This document shows, in pieces, positions 12,401 to 27,400 of a stretch of DNA of 64,000 bases. Numbering within the stretch: the first letter of the stretch is position 1; the number at the start of each line of letters is the position of its first letter. A program made the position numbers and the translations under genes. Source of the DNA: Panopea generosa. Taxonomy: Eukaryota; Mollusca; Bivalvia; Adapedonta; Hiatellidae. The DNA lies in assembly GCA_029582155.1 (NCBI GenBank), contig CM055898.1, positions 23,549,339 through 23,613,338 of the forward strand, read 5' to 3'. The notes beneath the pieces were generated by a model. That model ran no database searches and was not told where the DNA came from. It worked only from the letters and a program-made list of their open reading frames with translations.

Positions 12401-15400
12401 GCCAGCGGTTTCGGTTTTGATTCCCAAGCTCAACCTGATGTCAAAAACAACACTTAGTACCGGTTCTATCCAGGAAATGGACCAGAGAACGGTCCATATA
12501 AGTGTTAAGCTTTCTTCTAAAACAAGCTAAAACAAAGTATGAAATTAAATAATTGATGTTTTTTGTTTCCAGACTTATTCAATAGATGAACAAATAAATA
12601 ACATTCTTACTTGTATGTGAGTGAAGGGTCCAGGCCCTCAATCAAGGCCTTCTGCTTGGTACCAGCAATCATTGCTTTAGCTTTGTCATTCACAAACACG
12701 CGATAACCTGTAAATAACAGTAGTAAACAGTGTTATGCTATTCATAAACTTAATATAACCTGTAAGTAGTGGTAGTGAACAGTTTTATGCTATTCAGACA
12801 TATAATATAACCTTTAAGAATGGTAGTGAACAGTTTTATGGTATTCATGATGCAACATTATATAACCTGTAAATAACGGTAGTAAACAGTGTTATGCTAT
12901 TCATAAACTTAATATAACCTGAAAGTAGTGGTAGTGAACAGTTTTACGCTATTCATGAATGCAAAATTATATAACCTGTAAATAATGGTAGTAAACAGTG
13001 TTATGCTATTCATAAACTTAATATAACCTGTAAGTAGTGGTAGCGAACAGTTTTATGCTATTCAGACATATAATATAACCTTTAAGAATGGCAGTGAACA
13101 GTTTTACGCTATCCATGAATGCAACATTATATAACCTGTAAATAATGGTAGTGAACAGTTTTATGCTATTCAGGAGTGTAACAAATGCAATAGGAATCTA
13201 AGGGATTTAAGGGCAGTTTATCCAAATTGTTGTGACAACAGTTTTCAGTTATAACAGCCTTCTTGGATTTCAGTTCGACTGAAGAAAAACTACATTATTA
13301 AGTGCAACATTCCTTTAACTTTTATGAAACGAATATATTTCACCTATCGTCATGAACAATAGTTCTGGACAGACTGACAAATACCAAACTTTTCATCAGC
13401 AGAGCTAATAAATTGGAAACTTAGATCTTTCACAGATAATATAGTGTTTCCTTACCTAACAATGGTTTACCCATCTCTTTACCATCAGTATCCAGTATTT
13501 TTGATGGCTGCCAACGTAGGACTAGTGCTGATAAACCCCTGTTTTCCAGTCTCAGTCCCCGGGGTGGGGTTGGAAACCCTGGCTGGGGCACACTACGAAA
13601 ATAGGACTCCTCCTCTTCTGACGGATATGGAGATAGGGAGTGGGGCACAGTTCCTGTGGGGATAAAAAATATGTTATATTAAACAATCAAATATTATGTT
13701 ACCTATGTTACCAGAAAATTCACGTACAATTTATTGGTACCAAATTCTTATGTTTCCCTATAGTCATATTTTCACATCTATATGTTACCAAACAGTATAT
13801 ATCAAATTTAACAATGTCATTGACAGGTGACACACTGTTGACACCTATTAAAACGACATGAAACATATATTGAAATATCAATACCTCGCACATGAAAAAA
13901 ATACTATCACTTACACCACAGGCATGCGATTATTAATTTTCAACTACTACATTCAGGATATGCAGTCATTGATATTCCTTTGTAATGTATACACCAGAGG
14001 CTTCATCACTTTGTCCTATCACTTTATTCATGGATTTTTTTACAATCATTGTAACATCAATTAAAAAAAAGTAAACAAAAGTGTAACGAAAGTATGGAGG
14101 AGTATTTCCTAATGAGTAGGTGCATTTAAAATTGATCCAGAATTTAACAAAAATAATTTATCTATAAATAAAGTTAATGCTTAAACAATATGGTAAATGC
14201 AAGTATGACTGAAATGATTCTAATTGTTTGTTTGAAAAATTAGTATTATTTTTATGCCATCGAGGGCTAACAGACGATCAGTTAACCAAACAACTCCTGG
14301 TATCCTGGAAAGTTAACCAGTACTCAAGCACACCCCATCTCTGCAAGAAACTGATAACTTCCCATTTGAATCAGCGGTGAGAGATGAATGACAATGAGAC
14401 ACAAAATCATATATCAAACATCACAAAAAATTTGACTGCCCAGGATTCAAATTCATGAACCCTGGATTGATAATCATATGTGCTACTGACTGAGCTAACC
14501 GGGCCAGGCTAAATAATAAATGAATGTTTGGTAAGTTTCCAATAAATGCTATTTCTTTTTTTTATTAAGTTTTTAAAAAGTATAAACAAACATGAATTAC
14601 TGGTTATCATTTTTATTTTTCAATTTAAATGATTTTTTTCTCACTTTAGGCTTGCTTTCTAGTACATATTAAATATAATAGTACATAACTGTACACTACA
14701 GTATGTAAATCCTTTCTCAATGACGTCAAAGAAAGGTGTGAGACTATTTTTACTCCAAAAATTGGCAACAATAACAAAAGGTTAATTCTTAATCCTAAAC
14801 AAAGATCAACATATTTGTAGATAAGATTTTTTTTTATGAAAGCACAGGCAGGGCATAATTGTTAATCTGTCAAATAGAAATATCCTTTTTAAATTTTTTG
14901 AATTTTCTTAACAGGGTTAAAATAATACGAAGTGGATTAACATTTTGAATAGCATGCTAATGAAGGGGATTATAATCCTTATGCTTGAAGGCATGTCTGG
15001 GTACCTAAATCACCTTTATTAAACCATTGGACCATCTGTCTATCTGGTCAAGTAGTCCAAGGCACAATTATATCCCATATATCACATTCCCTAACCAATA
15101 ATACAGAAACCATATTGAATACTGAAACATGAAGACAGTGTTGTTTTTTTGCTTTTAAACAGTGTTTAATGCCAGTTTCAGCATATTTCATGTTAAATAC
15201 AGCATATCCAGCTTTACTGGTGGAGGAAGACCTTAGAATGAATCTGAGTAAAACCACCCTCCTTCGGCCAGTACACTGGCACACTTTCTCACATGAAGGT
15301 TTTGGAGAGCAGGACTCAGACCTACGACCTAAGCAATGAGAGGTAGATGACCTTAAGCTGCAGAAAGACGAGTTTGACTGAAGACATAGAAACTATGGCT

Positions 15401-18400
15401 ATATCTTGAATTTCCCCTTTTTTGGTATAACGTACAATGTACAATGTATTTCATAAATTTTTGAAACACAATATAATGTAGTATGTTCCATCTGTTACAC
15501 AGCCAGGTAAGGACTAAAATCTTACTCGTTTGTTATTTATACAGGCTTGCTTAAATTGAGGTTATCAAAATGGGAAATGATTACGGGGCTAAATTATAAA
15601 AGAGGTGGCAGCTTAACACAGGAAACCTCTGCCTGTAGAACATAATTCTCTCTCTTCTCTTCTCTCTACAAACTTATCGGTAATCCACTATAAAAAATCC
15701 CCCATCATAGCACCTAACTGAACTAACATACTAGTATTGCATGCCAATATGCCAATGAAAAGATCAAATACTTTTTTACATTTTATATTTTGTTGTTTTG
15801 CCAATATCAATGCATTACATACAATGTGCTATTTAATTTACTGGACTTTTAATTGCACGATAAGAGGACAGATTGGGTATATATACAGTCATGAATGACA
15901 GGAGGCTATTGTTGTATTATTGGCAGTTTTCACTGCTGATAAGTCTCAAGTCAACCGAGAAAAGCATGATTGGTGATAGAAAAAAAGTGCCTGGTACAGG
16001 AAATATAATACTTCTGGTACTGAAATTATGGGTTTAACTTCAAACATACAAATTACTGGTAGCAGCACTAAAAGCAGGCTTTCATGTGAATTACAAAAAT
16101 GTATGCAAACATATAAATTACTTGTATCTATTGCTGATGCAGGTTTTCATTTTAATGTCTAGCTGGGGATCAAAATTACAACCTCTGGTGTGAGAGGCCA
16201 ACAGTCTATCCATTACACTACTGCCCCACGTTAGATTAAATCTTGTATCAGAGACAGTGGTGACTTTCAATATAAAATATTCAGGAAAAAACAACAACAT
16301 AATTTTTAAAAAAATTAATTAAAGAAATTAATTATTTCTGCATTAAATCTAAAAGCAATAGTATGTTTTAATTAAGCAAATATATTGACTTATAGGTGAT
16401 TAACTTGTCTATAACAAGGTAAGGTGGCAGAGTTTTGTTTGCTTCACAATCATAATTAAAAACAGAAGCTGTTATTTAATCATAAAAACAAGTCCAATCA
16501 ATTAAACACAAAAACAAGTGTTAGATAACAAGATAAGAGCACACACCACGTCAAACTCTCAATCGAATTAACAAGACTCACTGACAAATGGCAGAAATGA
16601 TAAAGTGTGATTCAGCTGATGGTCTGTTGGAGACAAACAAACAAGCAGAAAAACATGCCAACACCAACAAAACAATGGCTGAAAAATCTAAATGGTGGCA
16701 TGCATTATGGAAACTATAAGTACAAGATGCAGAGACTTTAAACTATAGTTGAAATCTAAAAGCATGCATTATGAAAAATCTTAAGTACCAGATAGAGAAA
16801 GTAGAAATCTTACTATGGCTGAAATCTAAAAGCATGCATTATGAAAAATCTTAAGTACCAGATAGAGAAAGCAGAAATCTTACTATGGCTGAAATCTAAA
16901 AGCATGCATTATGAAAAATCATAAGTACCAGATAGAGAAAGGAGAAATCTTACTATGGCTGAAATCTAAAAGCATGCATTAAACTTCTACAAAAACAAGT
17001 GCCTATAAGAGCAGATTAATAGATCTATATTGAATACATATATATGCTGGTGATGCATGTGTATGAATTACAATGAACAGTACCCACTAGCAGATCCAGG
17101 GGTGGAGTAGGGGGTGCACCTAACATGCACCCCCACCCCCACCCCACCAACTCATCCCAGAAAATTTGAATACCTATCTAACCATTACAACAAAAAACTC
17201 CTAAACGTATCTTACCAAAGTGAAATGCGGAAATATTGGGAATTTAAGAAATAATCACTTGTGGAAGGAATTTCAAAACATGCATCACCAAAACATGCAT
17301 CACCAAAACATTTTGTTCAAAAGCAAGACCCTTCAGATAATTCAAAAGTTCCCTTCTATTTTTTTTTGACAAATATATTTGATATTCATTTCCGTAATTA
17401 TATTAAGAATAATTGTTTGTTTCTGTGAAGTATCAATTTTCTTTATCAAGGAGGGAGCACTGAAGTTGTAGGGTTGCATGGTCAGTAATGGTGTGCATGG
17501 TCAGGAGTGGTAAGGCCAATATCTGTGTACGGTCAGGAGTGGTAAGGCCAATATCTGTGCACGGTCAGGAGTGGTAAGGCCAATATCTGTGCATGGTAAG
17601 GAGCGGTAAGGCCAATATCTGTGCACGGTCAGGAGTGGTAAGGCCAATATCTGTGCACGGTCATGAGCGGTAAGGCCAATATATGTGCACGGTAAGGAGT
17701 GGTAAGGCCAATATCTGTGCACGGTAAGGAGTGGTAAGGCCAATATCTGTGCACGGTCATGAGCGGTAAGGCCAATATCTGTGCATGGTAAGGAGCGGTA
17801 AGGCCAATATCTGTGCACGGTAAGGAGTGGTAAGGCCAATATCTGTGCACGGTCATGAGCGGTAAGGCCAATATCTGTGCATGGTAAGGAGCGGTAAGGC
17901 CAATATCTGTGCACGGTAAGGAGTGGTAAGGCCAATATCTGTGCACGGTCATGAGCGGTAAGGCCAATATATGTGCACGGTAAGGAGTGGTAAGGCCAAT
18001 ATCTGTGCATGATCAGGAGTGGTAAGGCCAATATCTGTGCATGGTCACGAGTGGTAAGGCCAATATCTGTGCATGATCAGGAGTGGTAAGGCCAATATCT
18101 GTGCATGGTCACAAGTGGTAAGGCCAATATCTGTGCATGGTCACAAGTGGTAAGGCCAATATCTGTTCATGGTCACAAGTGGTAAGGCCAATATCTGTTC
18201 ATGGTCACAAGTGGTAAGGTCAATATCTGTGCATGGTCACGAGTGGTAAGGCCAATATCTCTGTTCTTGAGTGTAATTTTATAATTAAATCGAAACAAAA
18301 CCAACATTTTTTTATTTATTTTATGATTGCCAATTGTGAAAGTACTTACAATAGCAATTTTCAGACATTACACCAAGTAGTATCTGGCAGAACCGGTGAT

Positions 18401-21400
18401 TGTTTAGTGTATGGTACATATTTTGAGCCATTCCCCACCCTCCCTCTGGCTACTATTACATATACAAAACAGCCATATAAAGTTTCTCCCCCTTTTCAAA
18501 AAAAGAGAAAAAGAAATTGATAAAATAAAATTCTTCAAAACAATGTGGCTTTATTATAGTCCTTTTCTAAGGAGCCTTGCTTGAGAGAAACAAACAAATG
18601 CGTATATAGATATAAATAGATAACAGAGATATGTACAACAGCATTACAGGCAGCAGGATATAACCTTACCCCAGTGAGAACCTGTCAGAGATTCATATTC
18701 TGATATCTCAATCTCGTCAAAATCTCCCGTCACCAAAATTTCCTCTTCCTCCTCTGTAGTGAGCATAGAGAATGTGATCAGATCATAGAAGCAATACCCA
18801 TTATAATCAGATAAATCCAGGCCTCTATCCATCAAAATATAGCCAGGTTCATGTTCATCAACCAATAGACACCCCCTATCCCATCAAATAATAGCAAGGC
18901 ACATTTCCATTACCAAATAGACAGCCACCTTCCCATCAAATACATCAGCTAATAGTTAGTCCATCAGCTAATAGTTAGACCATCAGATAATAGTTAGACC
19001 ATCAGCTAATAGTTAGACCATCAGCTAATAGTTAGACCATCAGCTGATAGTTAGACCATCAGCTAATAATTAGACCATCAGATAACAGTTAGACCATCAG
19101 CTAATAATTAGACCATCAGCTAATAGTTAGACCATCAGCTAATAGTTAGACCATCAGCTAATAGCTAGACCATCAGCTAATAATTAGACCATCAGATAAT
19201 AGATAGACCATCAGCTAATAGTTAGACCATCAGCTAATAGCTAGACCATCAGCTAATAATTAGACTATCAGCTAATAGTCAGACCATCAGCTAATAGTTA
19301 GACCACATCAGCTAATAATTAGACCATCAGCTAATAGTTAGACCATCAGCTAATAGTTAGACCATCAGCTAATAGCTAGACCATCAGCTAATAATTAGAC
19401 CATCAGCTAATAGTTAGACCATCAGCTAATAGCTAGACCATCAGCTAATAGTTAGACCATCAGCTAATAGCTAGACCATCAGAAAATAGTTAGATCATCA
19501 GATAATAGGTAGACTCCCTTTTCAATCAAATAATATCATGGTCCCTTCCCATCAGGAAAAAAAATAAACCCATTCATCAGAAGATGAGTACACTCCTTTT
19601 TAATCAAATAATAGCATGGGCCATTCCCTTCAGATAAGAGAATAAACCATTTCACTTTATTATAGGTAAGCCTTTTCCATCAAATAATAGCCAGGATCCC
19701 CTCACTCAGATAACTGTCACGGCTCCTTCATATACTACTAAGGACTCCTTCAGTGACGACGAATGACCAGTGTCGAATCAGTAAAGGCACACCATTTTTA
19801 GTTTAGAAGACTTATGATATAACTTTTTGATAATGTATTTTGAATTATCAAGATTCTTTTAAAAAAATGCATACAATAGTTCCTTACATAACAGTTAATA
19901 AGTTACATGTTTGCAACACTGTGTACATGTACATGTGTACATATCCTATGCACTAAAGTTACATGTCCTCTTTCAAAGAGGAGGTAATTATCGAACAGAC
20001 AGTCATACCATGGGCCACATTTATGTACCAGGTTTATGTAGTATTAATTAACAGTTTTGTTAACTATTGATCTGTTACCATAATCAAACTAAAAACTATT
20101 TAAAGAAATGAAGTGTCCAATGTTCCTAATTACAGTATGGAAGTAGTTGTAGAAAAAGAAGTACCAGAAAACAAAAACAATTAAGTTCAATGTACTACAA
20201 ATAAATGTATGAAATGACATCTATCTAAGGTTAATTAGGGCTGCGTTCAGTTCCGTTACACATTCGCTAACGTTGGCCAACATATTTTCCTGGACACTGG
20301 CTCAACCTAAATTTGAACATGATATGCAATAATTTTAAGGAACCAGGCAGCAACAGTACTGAACTCAGCCCAGTTGATCATTTGCAGATGAAGATGCAAA
20401 AGCCGGTTATGAAATGGGTGATAGTAGAGAGTAGATGAATACTGATTACTGTATTATGAAATGGGTGAAAGTAGAGAGTAGATGAATGCTGATTACTGTA
20501 TCATACAAAATCTAGAACATCTAAAAATATAATATCCATCAAAAACTTGAAATCCAGAATTTGACTTGTGGTTCAAATTCACAAAATATTTAAATAAAAT
20601 GTAGATTTTGTTTGTTGGTGAAATTTGTGAAAAGAATTGGAAAATTTTGCTTTGAAGCCAGAATGTAGCACTCAAAATGTTGATGAATATCATGAAGGCA
20701 GGAATGTGAATGGATGCATGATGATAATGACATGGAAGATGTAATAACATGAAAATGTCCTGATAATGATTATCACAATGATTGCAACAAACATTACAAA
20801 CTGTAATTAAGTAATACCAAAATTGATAAAACTGATTGTTAAAATTAATTCTTAAAATTAATTGGTTGGCAAGTTAAATAGCACACAGTGCAGTCTTATC
20901 TTAAAATCTCAAACAAGAGAAATCCAGCTAAATGTGTCATTAAGCTACAAGGATAAATTGTTTGACCATGTTACACAGAACAGATATATGTGTACATTTC
21001 ATTTTGTGCATAACCCTTTACACAATGTGCACAGAACCAGGTGTCATAAAACTGGTTTGTACAAAATGTTGATTTTAACTATTTAAAGATGTATATGGAG
21101 ATAAGAACAGATTCCTGTTCCCAGTGTATAAAGAGTCTGATTTTTAAAGATCATTTTGTACAAACCCTGGTTCCCAATTTGTAGTGTTTCCATGGTTGTG
21201 TACAAATACTTATTTTTAAAGACTTGTTTGTACAAACCCTGATTCTTGATTTGCAGTGTTCTCACAATTGTGTACAGATACTGCTTTTTAAAGACCAGTT
21301 CATACAAAGCCTGGTTCCCAATTTGTAGTGTGTTCCATGGTTGTGTACAGATACTGGTTTTTAAAGACCAGTTCATACAAAGCCTGGTTCCCAATTTGTG

Positions 21401-24400
21401 TGTGTTCCATGGTTGTGTACAGATATTGGTTTTTACAGACCATTTTGTACAAATTCTGATTCGAAGTTATGTACATTGTATTTATCTCGATTTGTGGAGA
21501 TCCCGGTTAGTACAAAGTTCCAAGAGTGTACTGATCCCTGTATTAAAGATTCTAGTTAGTACAGATCACTGTGTAAACAAAAATCACTTTGTACAATCGC
21601 AGTAGATCCCAATGAAAATATATCTCACTAAAATCAGTGTACGCAGAATCTAGTGAAAATATAAATAAGCTTCACACAGATCCTTATGTATATAGATCCC
21701 AATGTAACAGATCTTGTTATAAACAGATCCTAATGTATACAGATCCCGGGTTGTACACAATGTCAAAAACAAATAGCTGGATATCCTGACATTAAATATC
21801 TAGATCACCTATTACATCACATCACGCTGCACACCCTTTTCTGGTTACACATTACATGTGCTGTACATACCTTTGTTTGTGTTGCCGGTAGTGTTGAGAC
21901 TCGATGTGGCTGACCTGGGCGTGGCAGGCATAGACCCTTGCATGGAGCCCGCGCTACTCTGGAGAACTAGACTGGAAACAGAGTTTAGCGCATCTTGCAA
22001 CTGGCTCACCTGTAGTAAATAACGCAGAGTTAATTCAATGCAGTTTTCAGTTAACTATAATAGTTCACAAGTTGATAGCGAATATTCGACAACATTTAAA
22101 ATAAAGTTTGGTTTTCTTGTGATAATTACTGAAAAGATTGTAAGTAATGATATTCATCTACTGGAATTGTCAAAAATGTCCTAAAAATTAAGATTTAAAA
22201 AGGAAATAAAGAAGTAAAAACCTGTAACTGCATATTACTACTGAAATTTTTTTCCAAGTTATGTTTTCAAAATGGAACTAAAAATTAATAATTAAGATAA
22301 ATGAAAAAGTGAAGAACCTGTGACTGCAGATTCTGACACGTTTTCTCTAATTGATGTTGTTTGCCCGTCTCAATAGTTGCATGTGATGTCACATGTGTGG
22401 GCATGCTGTCGCCCATCTTGTTGAGCATCTCGGCACGTGCCAGGGTATTCTGAATCTCAAGACTCGAGTTGTAGGAGTTGTACTCGTGCTCACGTTTTGT
22501 CTCAGGCGATATGAATGTCTGTGATTGCAACACTTCATTCTTCCAGTTTTGAAGTGACTGCACCTGAAAGTTACGGAGAAAGAGATGCGATTTAAGTTAT
22601 GGAAGTTCAAATCCAAAGCATACATGACTGCCCTAATCACGTTACCATATAAACAGTACAGATTTCTTTGTTCTACTCAGGATCAGTCAGTTGAAAGAAA
22701 TTTAAAATTTTGGGTCAAGTACTTTATGATTTTAGCATTATTAATTACTATCATTAAGGAGTAACTATTAAACTCATTAAAATGTATGGTTTAATTTAGG
22801 GAATATGCTATTTAATGCAAAACAAGAATTTCTACTTCATGTTAGATTCACATTCAGATCAAAGAGAAATGTGTGCATGTAACTGATGGGAGTAGAGAAA
22901 TTTGCTTCTGCCTATTCTTACACATGGTTGGCGGATTCAAATAAGCTGAAATTTTTTATGTATATGTAAAAAAGACACTGTTTTTCGGAGGATACCGATT
23001 TTTAAATATAAAAAAATGCAAACATTCTAAATTCTAACTTGATAGCAAGATGGTGTAGAATACGAGACCATTATTGTGTCATCATTCAAAAAAGTTGATA
23101 AATAAAACTACTGTTTCAACTTCAGTACAGCAAGCAAACTGCAATTATAAAATATAATACTAAATTATATATACACATTTATATCATCAGAACTGACCTT
23201 AATTTATGTCTTACCTCTTTCCATAGATGTCGGATGGCCTCCAACTGCAGTGTCCGTAACTGTTTTTCTTGCTCGTATAACTTCCTCTGTCTGAAGTGGA
23301 ACAAGAAGCAGAATAAATTTTATATCAAGCGTCAGTCAAATTAACAAAAACAATGCTACAAAATACAGTAATAATGGCAACTTGAATTTAATTTGATTTT
23401 TTTCTCATTTTTTTTTGTTTGATGAGATTTAATGTCATTTTCAACCCATTACAGGTAATATGTACAAAAAACCTGTCTTAAGCAGCCAGTCAAGGGAAAG
23501 AGCAAAAGTGGCAATTTCAAACAGGTTGTTACCTAATACAGGTTGATCTATTCTGAAAGCATAGAAATGGGAAAATATTGAATGTGGCTGCTTAAGGCCA
23601 GAGGTTGTTTAATAGAGTAACCACTAACATATACAAGAACCTGAGTAGAACCACTTTCTTCCCGATAACTCACAAACTAAATAAGTTAATAAAAGTGCAG
23701 CTGTATCTCAACTATTGAATGTAAACACGGCCCTCTACAGAGGCATCAGTTTCTCAAAATGCAACCTTGGTTTTTTTAGCTTGACCATTCTAGGAATGAG
23801 TAGAGTTTTTGTAATTATCCAATTCTTTGGTGTCCAACATGTTAACATTCACTCAATAACTCAAACATAGTCAGATTCATTTAAATTTTTTACACAAGAG
23901 TGCTTATTTTTTATCTCAACATATTAATAACAATAATAATAATGATAATAATAATAATAATATTTATTTATTTACAGATGGTAACACATTTAGTTACACA
24001 CTAATCTTCCATGAGGCCCTCTAAATTAAGTTTATGGTGTTCTCAAATGAGATACCAGCTGATCCAAGCTACAAGTTTACATGAAGTTATAAAGCAGGGC
24101 ACCAGCTTAACCTACTATGTTAACCTACTTGTCTAGTTCTGTACGTAGAATAACAATGTGTTCCTCGGCACGTCTTGCTCGTATCTCACGTCTTACACGT
24201 ACTGCATCAACGTCATGTTCACGTGTGTAGTAACCTCGCCAAAAACTCTGGATCTTAGTAGCTGCCTTCACGTCTGCAAAATACAAACAAATACCTTGAA
24301 GGGTTTTTGTTTTATAAACATTAAAGCAATCTCTCTTTGTGATGTAACCGTTATTATAAATTTGAATGTAAAATAAATCCATGATACACTTTCTAATCAA

Positions 24401-27400
24401 TTCATGACACAGTATCAATTGTAATTCTTTTATAAAGTGTTTACAATAGTGTGCTTTAAATTAAATAAATGCAATGAATTATTAAATATCTCAATATCCG
24501 GTGCAAAAAGTATGACAATGTAAATAGAGATCAGTCACATTACCTTTTCCATACTTCTATTAATCCACCCCCCATCTGATATCAAGTTACAAGCTATCAG
24601 AATATCCCATTACATAACTTTTCATTTAATAGTTATATAATAACAGCTCATGTCAATTTTTTTAATGTAGAAATATATTTTAACTCTTGCATGTTTTTCT
24701 AAAACAATAAAAAGAAATCCATCTACAAATAAAAAATAGCATAGAAATAATTTTTTATTGTTTTTTTGCTTATATATAGATTATATGGAGAACATATCTT
24801 TAATTTTTAGAGTGCCTAATCAAAGGCAGAAAATATTTGGGTTGGGGCTTAATCCAGGCACAGTCTCATAACAGGAAACATACATTTCTCTGGCAGTCCA
24901 AGATGCTTCTATCACCAAAACATGCACCTAGGCGGCTATTAACCCTTTGCTCCATAAGTATTTTCTTGGACTCTTCTATATTGAGAGAATTAATACACCA
25001 CTTATCAGCAATGGGTGAATTATGTTTATATTTACTGACTGAGTGGAAAACAGCACAGGAAGTGTTCAGATTGCTTGTTACGACCTTCTGATATTGGTGC
25101 AGGAAAATGTGTATCTATGGGGTAAAGGGTTAAGTCTGCTGTGTCAGTCTCAAGATAACACCAAAAACTAAATTGTTTGAATTCACTTCCCCCAGCCTAA
25201 AATGACTCTATCTAAGATGAACCCAATTCAACAATATGTAACCAACACATAGCAATTCACAATGAAGTCAAATTAAAACATGTGACTTATTTGGTACATT
25301 ACAAAATGCATTTGGATTTAAGCGGGAAAATATATTTGTCTAACCTGGGCGCTCAAGTTTAGTAACTCCATTTCAATAAATTATTTTGACATGTTTTAAT
25401 AGATAATCTTATAGCAGTGAAGATTGAGTGAGTATATCAAAGCATGATGTTATTCTGAAAGTTTTTTTTCTCCAACTTTTGAAAAAAAATCTGACATACT
25501 TGTACTTTCTTTATTTGATTGGACTGCATCAAAACCAGTTCAAAACTATTAGATGAGCTAGCCAGATATGGCCAGTTGTAAAGGATGGGAGGACAAATGG
25601 ATAAACAGACTAACAAGCAAACAGAGGGGATCCAATAATACATCACTATTTTTTTCTTAACCCTTTGCTCCATAAGCCTTTTCTTGGATTCTTCCAAATT
25701 GAAAGCATTAATTCACCACATATCAGCAATTGGTGAATTAGTTTTATATTAACCGACAGAGTGGAAAACAGTGCAGGAAGTGTTCAGATTGCTCATCACA
25801 AGCAATCTGAACTCTTCCTGCACTGTTTTCAAAGGCCTTCTGTGATTGGTGTGGGAAAATGCGTATCTATGGAGCAAAGGGTTAATTAAAGAACGTGGGG
25901 GAAATAGGGGCAGTAATCTGAAAGTTCCCTTTCTATATCAAGCCATTATCTTTACCACCATGACTCCAGGACAGGCAATACCATGACAGATACCTTGATT
26001 TTATATTTAATCAATAGTTAGCTGGTCAACAAAAAACTGCAGTCCAGTTGCTTTGAAAGGTCAAAAACAAATACAGTCAAACCTGTCTTAAGCAGCCAGT
26101 CAAGGGAAGGAGCAAAAGTGGCCTTTTAAGACAAGTTGTTGCTAAATGCAAGTTAACTTGCTCTAAAAGCATAGAAATTGGAAATAGCAAATGTGACTGC
26201 TTAAGACAAGTGGCTGCTTAATAGGGCCACTTACACAGGTTTGACTGTACACATACATGTAATAAGGACTGTAATGACCTTGGTAAAAACTTGCAGCTGA
26301 AATAACTAAGATTTAACTATCAAATGATGCTTAAAATAATGACGGCAGGGCAGGACAGTGGTTCTCCCTCATTCTGAGATATTCATCAACCAATAAAACA
26401 GGATATGCCATATACAACCTGTCAAGTGTTGAAAACGGAGATAAACCCCATTTAAACAAACAAACAAATAAATAATGAAACTGCGGATGGTTCTGGGTGG
26501 TAAAAAAGAAGATAATTTTATAGCGATCTCTCATCAGTTGTTTTAAAAAATGTAAATGAAAGCTGTACAAACAAAAAATTACTTAAATATTCAATTCGAA
26601 CATAAAACAATTACAACAGGTGATTTATAGTATCAATAGTTCATAAATAAATAGAGAAAAAACACTTTCCTTCATTTATGAACATTCAAAAACATTAAAT
26701 ATCTATAATTACATTCAAAATCACCAACGGTATCAGGAATAAAATCTGTTTTTAGCTTTCAAGGCTTTCTATATCTTTTGTCCAGAGCTGAGCAAATTGT
26801 TTAAGTGCTGTATATTAACGAGATTGACTAAAATCAAACAACAGTTACTGCAATCTAGAGACTCATAGCTCAGTAGGGAAGTATTAATTATTGTGTGAAT
26901 GAAATAATAAATAATCGTTAGAGCTCCAGCTTTTCTGGTTTTAACTTTAGCAAAATGCATATATTTCTATCATCTAAAATACTCTAGCTGAAAAGTGAAG
27001 TGTAACAAATTTATCAATTTTATACGATTATTACTTCTGTTAAGTGGAAATTAATGAGTTAGAAAACGTGCATTTTGCAATGAAACCAGCTCACTGGTGC
27101 CCTCTCTCTAATAACAGATGAAAGTGAATCTATAAGGATGTTCCATTGTGTGTGAGGAAATCCCACTGGAAGGTTAAAGAAATGTGCAAAGAATGAGGCT
27201 TCAATTTTTCTTGTATCCTGGCTCGAGTGTTGGATTTCTTTATATACATTTTATAAGTCATTATAGATTTATTTTCTGGCCTTTAAAAATATCTTATTGC
27301 TTGATCGTGTCATAAAACAGTAATATATTACTGGGCATTATGTTAGAATAATCAATTATGTCAAAACAGGTGTAATATAAATAAAGACATTTTAAACAAT

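Larger units (their letters stand above)
13654..18669 (-). other. intron i-j
   Basis: Five kilobases with SINE copies at 14.2, 15.2 and 16.1 kb, a 70-bp array and a 32-bp array. The stretches 13,660-14,220, 14,510-15,140 and 15,380-16,130 hold no recognisable gene. Confidence 0.6.
18754..21870 (-). other. intron h-i
   Basis: It contains a 19-bp array, an older ~50-base degenerate repeat at 19,515-19,740, a two-copy 46-base repeat and a 73-bp array. Positions 19,750-20,400 and 20,510-21,060 show nothing recognisable. Confidence 0.6.

Noticed and set aside
17501..18031. 176- and 112-codon minus ORFs
   Set aside because: They are translations of the 32-bp minisatellite; three units make 96 bases, so frames stay open without selection.
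17476..18262. CRISPR array
   Set aside because: Units are tandem without unique spacers, and the DNA is clearly of an animal.
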